A stretch of DNA of 7,348 nt, taken from the NCBI GenBank assembly GCA_903879775.1, contig CAIRMY010000319.1, positions 1 through 7,348 on the forward strand. Direction: 5' to 3'. The notes below the pieces were generated by a model that did not search any database, was not told where the DNA came from, and saw nothing but the letters and a program-made list of their open reading frames with translations. This stretch comes from an uncultured Bacteroidota bacterium (GTDB taxonomy: Bacteria > Bacteroidota > Bacteroidia > NS11-12g > UBA955). The position numbers were made by a program, and so were the translations under genes. Position 1 is the first letter of the stretch. The number at the start of each line of letters is the position of its first letter. Shown in pieces: positions 1 through 4,899 of the stretch.

Positions 1-1162
1 CCATAAATGCCAGCCATTTCATTTGTCCTAAAGCAGTTACAAATGTTCCAAACACATGAATGACCGCCATCGGTAAAAAAGATGTCATTAAAATTCCAAA
101 AATCTTTGAGGCATACGCCAATTCAGCTGGATTTGAATACCCAGATTTGTAGATAAAATTAAGGATGAAATTTCCTCCAAAAATAGCCACCAAAGAAGCA
201 GTGATTCCAATAGAAAACACCACCAAAGTTGCGATTTTCAGAATGCCTTTAACATTTTCATTGTTCGCAATTTTCCGGGTAAACATGGGTAAAAGTTGAG
301 TGCTTAAAAGGGTGCTAAATATAAGCGCAGCATCGAGTAAGCGATAACTTTGAGCATAAATCCCAGCCTGATAATATCCCTCCGAAATAGGCTTTAAATA
401 TGTGGTTAAACCATCTAAAGAATATTGGCGAATCATTAAGGCGTCAACGCGGGTAAACACGCTCATTGCAAATGCCATCACGGCAAACCATCCCACCTTC
501 TGAATCCAATTTTTAAGGGTTTCATTTTCGAGGGACAAAGTAGCCGTGTAATCGGTTGGAGGCTCAGCATTATCTGTCCTTTTCACTAAAATTATCCCCA
601 GAATAACCGCAAGAAAATAACCGCAAGTTTGAGCAATTAAAAATAAGGTAATTCCTTGTTCAGCAATGAATTGATTTTCGTAAAAATACAAGAATCCACT
701 GCATAAAATGAGGGCAACAAAACGGTCTAAAACACTGAGAATACTGTCGGCAATAAATCGATGTCGGCCTTGCAAAACCGCACGAAACATCAACGAAAAA
801 GAGGCCAAAATTTGGTTGAGCGCCACCAATGCCAATAATTTAAGATCTAAATTCTGATTCAGCCCTGCGGCAAACACCAAAATCAGATATAACAACCCCA
901 AGATCAAACGCAAACTTAAAATACGTTTTTTGTGTACAAGCCTTCCTGCCGCAGAAATTTCACGAGAGATGTAATTGTTCAAACCGGCATCTAACAGAAC
1001 GGCAAAAAGCAATCCTAAATTAAACACAACGAAGTACTTACCATACCATTCGTCGCCAAGTTTCAATTGAACCGTTCTTTCGATTGCAAAAATCCACAAT
1101 GGTTTAATGAGCCAATTTAAGGCTTGCAACCACAATTGATTTTTAAAAAACGCTTTCGACAT
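1..1162 (-). CDS. Polysaccharide/oligosaccharide flippase, MOP (MATE/Wzx-like) superfamily, C-terminus cut by window edge
   Basis: The visible part encodes 387 residues plus one base from an ATG at 1162 (MSKAFFKNQLW) with no stop before base 1, so the C-terminus is missing. The protein is strongly hydrophobic, with about nine or ten probable membrane helices, roughly at residues 42-60, 83-100, 108-128, 146-161, 171-193, 224-238, 278-296, 308-329 and 354-378. A polar cytoplasmic-type loop lies near 194-222. The pattern of a first helix carrying DAGLNNYISREI and a later FTRVDALMIRQY stretch resembles Wzx-type exporters, which flip lipid-linked sugars across the inner membrane. No Shine-Dalgarno site precedes the ATG. 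The gene is divergent from the next gene across 132 bases. No glycosyltransferase is visible in the window, so the substrate cannot be named; a lipid II or other MOP transporter is possible. The family is fairly sure, the substrate is not. Confidence 0.85.
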   Translation of the reverse strand, partial: MSKAFFKNQLWLQALNWLIKPLWIFAIERTVQLKLGDEWYGKYFVVFNLGLLFAVLLDAGLNNYISREISAAGRLVHKKRILSLRLILGLLYLILVFAAGLNQNLDLKLLALVALNQILASFSLMFRAVLQGRHRFIADSILSVLDRFVALILCSGFLYFYENQFIAEQGITLFLIAQTCGYFLAVILGIILVKRTDNAEPPTDYTATLSLENETLKNWIQKVGWFAVMAFAMSVFTRVDALMIRQYSLDGLTTYLKPISEGYYQAGIYAQSYRLLDAALIFSTLLSTQLLPMFTRKIANNENVKGILKIATLVVFSIGITASLVAIFGGNFILNFIYKSGYSNPAELAYASKIFGILMTSFLPMAVIHVFGTFVTALGQMKWLAFM

Positions 1163-1205
1163 CCGCTGCGAAGATAAAAGATAAAATTTAAGGTTTATTG
1201 TTTAA

Positions 1206-1234
1206 TGTTGGGGCGAATTGAATTCGCCCCAACA
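1206..1234. repeat. 29-base palindrome, 14-base arms with a 1-base centre
   Basis: The left arm TGTTGGGGCGAATT and right arm AATTCGCCCCAACA are exact reverse complements around a single G at 1220. The arms are much richer in GC than the surrounding intergenic DNA. No T-tract follows on either side, and both flanking genes point away, so a terminator makes little sense here. It may be an operator for a dimeric regulator or one copy of a dispersed REP-like palindrome; the window has no second copy to decide. Confidence 0.85.
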
Positions 1235-1240
1235 ACGATT

Positions 1241-1270
1241 CATAAACCCTTATAAACCTTCATAAACCTT
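1241..1270 (+). repeat. Three tandem 10-base repeats, consensus CATAAACCTT
   Basis: The three units are CATAAACCCT, TATAAACCTT and CATAAACCTT; each differs from the consensus by at most one base. A unit length of 10 bases is about one helical turn, so the copies would lie on one face of the DNA. They sit directly upstream of the -7 box at 1283-1290. A near copy in inverted orientation (AAGGTTTATT, nine of ten matching) lies at 1190-1199, on the other side of the palindrome. Confidence 0.8.
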
Positions 1271-1282
1271 TTCGATTTTTCT

Positions 1283-1290
1283 TACCTTTG
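1283..1290 (+). promoter_or_regulatory. Bacteroidota -7 box (TACCTTTG) of the unknown gene
   Basis: TACCTTTG fits the Bacteroidota primary sigma factor consensus TAnnTTTG at all fixed positions. No clear TTTG -33 element lies 17 to 23 bases upstream; that space is taken by the last CATAAACCTT repeats. The expected start of transcription, six to eight bases past the box, falls at about 1296-1298, on the GTG start codon itself. Confidence 0.6.
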
Positions 1291-1294
1291 TAAC

Positions 1295-1861
1295 GTGCAC
1301 GACATTGAACCTCACTTTGCTTGGTTAAATATATACAGCGCGGCGGAAGATAGCGCCTCTCCATTTTATGGCAGAGAATATAGCGAATTTTATTACGACA
1401 AAACCGTTTATAATTATCTAATTCACCCACAATGGGATCATTTTGGAAGTAGCACTTTATATATCAAAATTTTATTTGTTGATTATGAAGAAGGATTCGT
1501 AATTATCGAAATGATTGGTGAATGGAATGATGCGTTGTATAACGACATTATGCAATTGAAACGTGAAGTACTCGAAATAATGGGCAACGAAGGCATCAAT
1601 AAATTTATTTTAATAGGAGAAAGCATCATGAATTTTCACGCCTCCGACGATAGTTACTATGAGGAATGGTTTCAAGATGTTGAAGACGGTTGGATATCCC
1701 TCATCAATTTTAGAGAACATGTACTCGAAGAATTTAGAAAAAATCATATCGATTATTACCTAAATTTTGGGGGCGACTTAGACGACGTATTGTGGCGTAA
1801 ACTCGGGCCCAGACAACTCTTTCAGCATGTAGAAGGAATTTTGTCAAAACGATTGAATTAA
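1295..1861 (+). CDS. Conserved-looking protein of unknown function, 188 residues
   Basis: The protein is acidic and rich in aromatic residues, with no signal peptide, no membrane helix and no motif that I can tie to an activity, so a soluble cytoplasmic protein is likely. From memory, uncharacterised Bacteroidota proteins with a similar start (MH-IEPH--W) and similar internal stretches (FYGREYSEF, IHPQWD, GEWND, NFREHVLEE) occur near pdhB, but I could not search for this. The start is GTG at 1295. It is the only reasonable choice: an in-frame stop lies at 1253-1255 with only an ATA between, and the next in-frame methionine is residue 73. No ribosome binding site precedes it, and the -7 box is only four bases upstream, so the mRNA may be leaderless. 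The stop lies 68 bases before pdhB on the same strand. The ORF is very likely a real gene; its function is unknown. Confidence 0.85.
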   Translation: MHDIEPHFAWLNIYSAAEDSASPFYGREYSEFYYDKTVYNYLIHPQWDHFGSSTLYIKILFVDYEEGFVIIEMIGEWNDALYNDIMQLKREVLEIMGNEGINKFILIGESIMNFHASDDSYYEEWFQDVEDGWISLINFREHVLEEFRKNHIDYYLNFGGDLDDVLWRKLGPRQLFQHVEGILSKRLN

Positions 1862-1901
1862 TCCATTCTTCGATTTTCTCGCATTCTTGGTTGCAATTGC
1901 T

Positions 1902-1909
1902 TAATTTTG
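1902..1909 (+). promoter_or_regulatory. pdhB: Candidate -7 box (TAATTTTG) for pdhB
   Basis: TAATTTTG matches TAnnTTTG at every fixed position and lies 20 bases before the pdhB ATG, which would give a short leader of about 12 to 15 bases. No good TTTG element is found at the usual spacing upstream, so pdhB could instead, or also, be transcribed from the gene before it. Confidence 0.45.
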
Positions 1910-1929
1910 CCGTTCATTTAGAATTAATT

Positions 1930-2910
1930 ATGAGAGAAATTGCTTTCCGTGAAGCCCTTCGTGAGGCCATGCAAGAAGAAATGCGTGCAGATGACCGCGT
2001 ATTTTTATTGGGAGAAGAAGTTGCTGAATATAACGGTGCTTATAAAGTAAGCCAAGGTATGTTAAATGAATTTGGTGAAAAGCGTGTCATTGATACCCCA
2101 ATCGCCGAACTTGGTTTTGCTGGTATTGCAGTTGGTGCTGCCATGAATGGGTTACGCCCAATTTGCGAATTCATGACATTCAACTTTTCATTGGTGGCAA
2201 TCGATCAAGTCATTAACTCAGCCGCTAAAATCAATAGCATGAGCGATGGTCAGTTCTTATGTCCAATCGTTTTCCGCGGTCCTACAGGAAGTGCTGGTCA
2301 ATTGGCTCAACAACATTCTCAAAACTTTGAAAACTGGTATGCAAACACTCCAGGTTTAAAAGTGGTTGTGCCTTCAAATCCCGCAGATGCTAAAGGTTTG
2401 TTGAAAAGCGCTATCCGCGATGAAAATCCGGTGATTTTCATGGAAAGTGAGCAAATGTATGGTTTCAAAGGCATGGTTCCAGATGGAGAATACATCATTC
2501 CAATCGGAAAAGCAGATGTAGTGAAACAAGGAACAGATGTCACAATCGTGAGTTTCGGTAAAATGATGCTTCGTTGTTACGATGCCATCCAAGCATTAGA
2601 ATCAGAAGGCATTAGTGTTGAATTAATCGATTTACGTACAGTTCGACCAATTGATTACGACACTGTGATTGAATCTGTTAAGAAAACAAATAGATTGGTT
2701 GTGGTTGAAGAAGCTTGGCCTTTGGCAAGCATCAGTTCAGAAATTAGTCACATTGTTCAACGCAGAGCATTCGATTATCTAGACGCTCCAGTTCACCGTG
2801 TAACAAGCATGGACACAAATTTACCTTACGCTCCAACATTCGTTGAAGCTTATTTGCCAAACGTAGAAAGAATTGTAAAAGCAGTGAAATCTACGATGTA
2901 CAAATTATAA
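1930..2910 (+). CDS. pdhB: Pyruvate dehydrogenase E1 component, beta subunit
   Basis: This is the beta half of the thiamine diphosphate-dependent E1 enzyme, which decarboxylates pyruvate and passes the acetyl group to the lipoyl arm of E2. The 326-residue length is normal for the family. The N-terminal transketolase pyrimidine-binding domain spans about residues 4-178 and contains DTPIAELGFAG, where Glu60 is the residue expected to activate the cofactor, then CEFMTFNF, FRGPTGSAGQ and AQQHSQ with His129 at the active site. The transketolase C-terminal domain covers about 195-318 and includes DLRTVRPID and VVEEAW. The start was placed at ATG 1930, giving MREIAFREAL, because an upstream in-frame TTG at 1891 would add 13 residues not typical of the family and lies before the -7 box. 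Neither the alpha subunit nor E2 or E3 is beside it. A related branched-chain 2-oxo acid dehydrogenase beta subunit is the main alternative, but the motifs fit pyruvate dehydrogenase better. Confidence 0.95.
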   Translation: MREIAFREALREAMQEEMRADDRVFLLGEEVAEYNGAYKVSQGMLNEFGEKRVIDTPIAELGFAGIAVGAAMNGLRPICEFMTFNFSLVAIDQVINSAAKINSMSDGQFLCPIVFRGPTGSAGQLAQQHSQNFENWYANTPGLKVVVPSNPADAKGLLKSAIRDENPVIFMESEQMYGFKGMVPDGEYIIPIGKADVVKQGTDVTIVSFGKMMLRCYDAIQALESEGISVELIDLRTVRPIDYDTVIESVKKTNRLVVVEEAWPLASISSEISHIVQRRAFDYLDAPVHRVTSMDTNLPYAPTFVEAYLPNVERIVKAVKSTMYKL

Positions 2911-2931
2911 TATTGAGCATTCCAACATCTG

Positions 2932-2960
2932 AAAAACCTCCTTTTAGGAGGTTTTTTTTT
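2932..2960. terminator. Rho-independent terminator shared by pdhB and selD
   Basis: The arms AAAAACCTCCT (2932-2942) and AGGAGGTTTTT (2946-2956) pair over 11 bases around a TTT loop, followed by a run of nine T (2952-2960). It begins 21 bases past the pdhB stop. Read on the minus strand the same hairpin ends in five T, and it starts just beyond the selD stop at 2962, so it can end transcription from both sides. It should be stronger for pdhB, which has the longer T-tract. Confidence 0.92.
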
Positions 2961-2961
2961 A

Positions 2962-3990
2962 TTACCTAACCACAACTCCAGCTTCAACAATTTTACCCAC
3001 TTCATAAAGCGGTAAACCATTGTCTGAAAATAGCTTAACTACATCAAGTTTGCTTTCCTCAGAAACTGTAAATAACAATCCGCCATTGGTTTGTGGATCT
3101 ACAATCCATGCAAATGAATCCTGATTGCTCAACTGAACTTCCTTCTCATAAGCATTCCAATTGCGCATTGCATTGTCGGGCAAAACAAAAGAACTTGCCA
3201 ATGCTTTCGCTTCTTCTTTTAGAGGGACATTCATGAATTCAATTTCCGCACCTACACCAGAAGCCTTGCAAACCTCCAATAAATGACCTAAAAATCCAAA
3301 TCCAGTAATATCCGTCATGGCATGTACCCCACCAATTTTACCCAATTCGTATCCAATCTGATTTGTAGATGTTAACAAATCATACAAAGCTTTATCTTGT
3401 TCAGGCGTTGAAATGCCTCTTTTATGAGCAGCCGCCAACATGCCAATTCCCAAAGGTTTGGTCATGTAAACAACATCATTGATTTGTGCATCGGCATTTG
3501 TTTTTAAGTTGGCCTTTAACACCAAGCCAGTAACGCTCAATCCAAAAATAGGCTCCTTTCCATCAATGCTGTGTCCGCCAGCAACTGGAACCCCCAATTC
3601 ACCGGCTAAGTCCATCCCTCCTTTTAAAACTTCTCTACCCATTGCAACAGGTAAAATATCAAGCGGCCAACTAAATACGGCATTCGCCATAATCGGACGT
3701 CCTCCCATTGCATAAATATCACTCAGCGCATTTGCAGCAGCCGTTCTACCAAAGATTGTAGCATCATTCACCATGGGTGTGAAAAAATCAACCGTTTGTA
3801 ACAGCAATTGTCCATCCCTCAAATCATATACTGAACAATCATCGTTCAAATGGTTGCCCACCAACAATTGATTGTATTTTGCTAAATCTACATTTAATCC
3901 CTGCAACATTTCTTGTAGCACCGACGGTTGTATTTTGCATCCACAGCCGCTGCCCTTGGAAATAGAAGTGAGAATAATTTCTTGATTCAT
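2962..3990 (-). CDS. selD: Selenide, water dikinase (selenophosphate synthetase)
   Basis: SelD makes selenophosphate from selenide and ATP, releasing AMP and phosphate; the product supplies selenocysteine synthesis or 2-selenouridine in tRNA. The 342-residue protein aligns by eye with E. coli SelD along its length. The glycine-rich N-terminal loop reads GSGCGCKI, with Cys16 and Lys19 matching the catalytic Cys17 and Lys20 of E. coli; Cys16 is a TGT codon, so this is the cysteine form, not the selenocysteine form. Metal and ATP ligands follow: Asp51 in NDDCSVYD, Asp68 in TVDFF and Asp91 in NALSDIYAMGG. Further signatures are AGGHSIDGKEPIFGL, MTDITGFGFLGHL and DPQTNGGLLF. The start is ATG at 3990; an in-frame TTG at 4041 would add 17 residues absent from the family and overlaps the promoter box. 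No selA, selB, selC or selU is in the window, so the use of the product here is unknown. Confidence 0.97.
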   Translation of the reverse strand: MNQEIILTSISKGSGCGCKIQPSVLQEMLQGLNVDLAKYNQLLVGNHLNDDCSVYDLRDGQLLLQTVDFFTPMVNDATIFGRTAAANALSDIYAMGGRPIMANAVFSWPLDILPVAMGREVLKGGMDLAGELGVPVAGGHSIDGKEPIFGLSVTGLVLKANLKTNADAQINDVVYMTKPLGIGMLAAAHKRGISTPEQDKALYDLLTSTNQIGYELGKIGGVHAMTDITGFGFLGHLLEVCKASGVGAEIEFMNVPLKEEAKALASSFVLPDNAMRNWNAYEKEVQLSNQDSFAWIVDPQTNGGLLFTVSEESKLDVVKLFSDNGLPLYEVGKIVEAGVVVR

Positions 3991-4030
3991 TATTGCAAAT
4001 ATCGCAACAAATAAAATAGTTGGCTCATCT

Positions 4031-4064
4031 TTTGGGGGCAAATATAAAAATAAGTGTATTTAGG
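4031..4064 (+). promoter_or_regulatory. Weak candidate promoter of the DUF3108 gene
   Basis: TTTG at 4031-4034 and TATTTAGG at 4057-4064 are 22 bases apart, an allowed spacing for Bacteroidota promoters, but the second box matches only four of six fixed bases of TAnnTTTG. It overlaps the selD promoter on the opposite strand. A start of transcription near 4070 would give a 20-base leader to ATG 4090. The AGGAG at 4062-4066 is too far from that ATG to be a ribosome binding site. Confidence 0.3.
4039..4046 (-). promoter_or_regulatory. selD: Bacteroidota -7 box (TATATTTG) of selD
   Basis: On the minus strand the bases read TATATTTG, a full match to TAnnTTTG. A TTG at 4073-4071 could be the -33 element, though its spacing of 24 bases is slightly long. 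The implied transcription start near 4033 leaves a leader of about 40 bases before the ATG at 3990. This rules against the longer reading frame beginning at 4041. Confidence 0.6.
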
Positions 4065-4089
4065 AGTATACAACCTAAAATTAACGACT

Positions 4090-4899
4090 ATGAACAACCG
4101 AGTTACTTTTTACATCAGCGCAGTGGGATTATCTGTTTTTTGCGCATTGCTTTTTTCAATGAAATCAGCTGAGAAAGTTGCCCCAACAGAAAGAAAAATC
4201 GAAAACACTGCTTATCAGTCTGGAGAAATTTTAAACTATAGAATCCACTATGGAATTATCAATGCTGGTTTGGTGAACATGACCGTTTCTGAACCCCTTA
4301 CAATCAACAATAAAAGTGCCTACAATTTAAAGGTAGAAGGTGAAACCCTAAAGTCTTTTGATTGGGCTTATAAAGTGAGAGATAAGTTTGAAAGTTGGGT
4401 TGATGGCGAATCTCAAGCTCCAATTAGATACGCTAAAACCGTTCGTGAGAACGCCTACTTCAACCAAGACATTGCAATTTATAACCACTCAGAAAAATGG
4501 CTCAAGAACAAGCAAGGACAATTAACCATCCCTCAATACACACAAGACGTTGCTTCTGCCATCTATTACATGAGAACTTTAGATTACGCCAATGCAAGCG
4601 TTGGAACAACTTATCCAATTGATGTTTACCTCGACAACAAAATCTATAACCTAAATGTAAAATATATGGGTAAAGAAGTCATCAAATCGGACATCGGTAA
4701 AATAAGATGTTTCAAAATCAAACCTCAACTTGTGGTAGATAGGGTTTTTAAACGCACCGATGCAATGACTGTTTGGGTTACTGATGACGAAAACAAGGTT
4801 CCAGTGCGTATTCAAACCGACATCAGAGTGGGGTCATTAAAAGTAGATTTGGTAAAATACCAAAACCTTAAAAACCCAATGACTTGCCTCGTGAAGTAA
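4090..4899 (+). CDS. Exported DUF3108-family protein
   Basis: The 269-residue product starts with a short polar stretch (MNNR) and a hydrophobic core at about residues 5-24, which looks like a Sec signal peptide with cleavage near residue 27. No lipobox is convincing: Cys18 follows SVF, and the residue before it is not small. The mature part opens with GEILNYRIHYGIINAGLVNM, the recognisable start of DUF3108 domains, and alternates polar and hydrophobic residues as expected for a beta-rich periplasmic or outer-membrane-associated fold. The family has no firm biochemical role. The start was set at ATG 4090; the in-frame GTG at 4054 would add 12 residues ahead of the signal peptide and lies inside the likely promoter. 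The gene is divergent from selD across 99 bases. Its stop (4897-4899) directly touches the stop of murF-alr on the other strand. Confidence 0.85.
   Translation: MNNRVTFYISAVGLSVFCALLFSMKSAEKVAPTERKIENTAYQSGEILNYRIHYGIINAGLVNMTVSEPLTINNKSAYNLKVEGETLKSFDWAYKVRDKFESWVDGESQAPIRYAKTVRENAYFNQDIAIYNHSEKWLKNKQGQLTIPQYTQDVASAIYYMRTLDYANASVGTTYPIDVYLDNKIYNLNVKYMGKEVIKSDIGKIRCFKIKPQLVVDRVFKRTDAMTVWVTDDENKVPVRIQTDIRVGSLKVDLVKYQNLKNPMTCLVK

Larger units (their letters stand above)
1163..1294. promoter_or_regulatory. Divergent intergenic region with palindrome and tandem repeats
   Basis: This 132-base gap separates the two start codons of divergent genes. It contains a 29-base palindrome (1206-1234), three tandem 10-base repeats (1241-1270), a near copy of that repeat in inverted orientation (1190-1199), and a good Bacteroidota -7 box facing right (1283-1290). 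For the leftward gene only weak boxes are seen: TATCTTTT at 1183-1176 and TATCTTCG at 1176-1169 on the minus strand, each matching five of the six fixed bases of TAnnTTTG. That the region holds both promoters is inferred from gene orientation. Confidence 0.6.

Noticed and set aside
1206..1234. Palindrome as an inverted repeat of an insertion sequence or as a terminator
   Set aside because: No transposase or target duplication is near, and no T-tract follows on either strand; the flanking genes both read away from it.
1241..1270. CRISPR-like array
   Set aside because: The repeats are only 10 bases long, directly adjoining with no spacers, and no cas gene is present.
1893..1900. Eight-base palindrome GCAATTGC before pdhB
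   Set aside because: Too short and AT-rich to stand out from chance in this sequence.
1891..1929. Longer pdhB beginning at a TTG
   Set aside because: The added 13 residues are not seen in the family, the -7 box lies inside the extension, and a standard ATG with the typical N-terminus is at 1930.
2319..2592. Two open frames on the minus strand opposite pdhB
   Set aside because: They lie wholly within a well-conserved gene and show no recognisable domain; they are by-products of its codon use. The same applies to plus-strand frames opposite selD and murF-alr.
3937..3945. Selenocysteine-containing SelD
   Set aside because: The catalytic position is a TGT cysteine codon and the frame has no internal TGA.
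3991..4041. Longer selD beginning at a TTG
   Set aside because: The extension overlaps a full-match promoter box and adds residues before the conserved SelD N-terminus.
4054..4089. Longer DUF3108 protein beginning at a GTG
   Set aside because: The extra 12 residues would precede a normal signal peptide, and ATG 4090 fits better.
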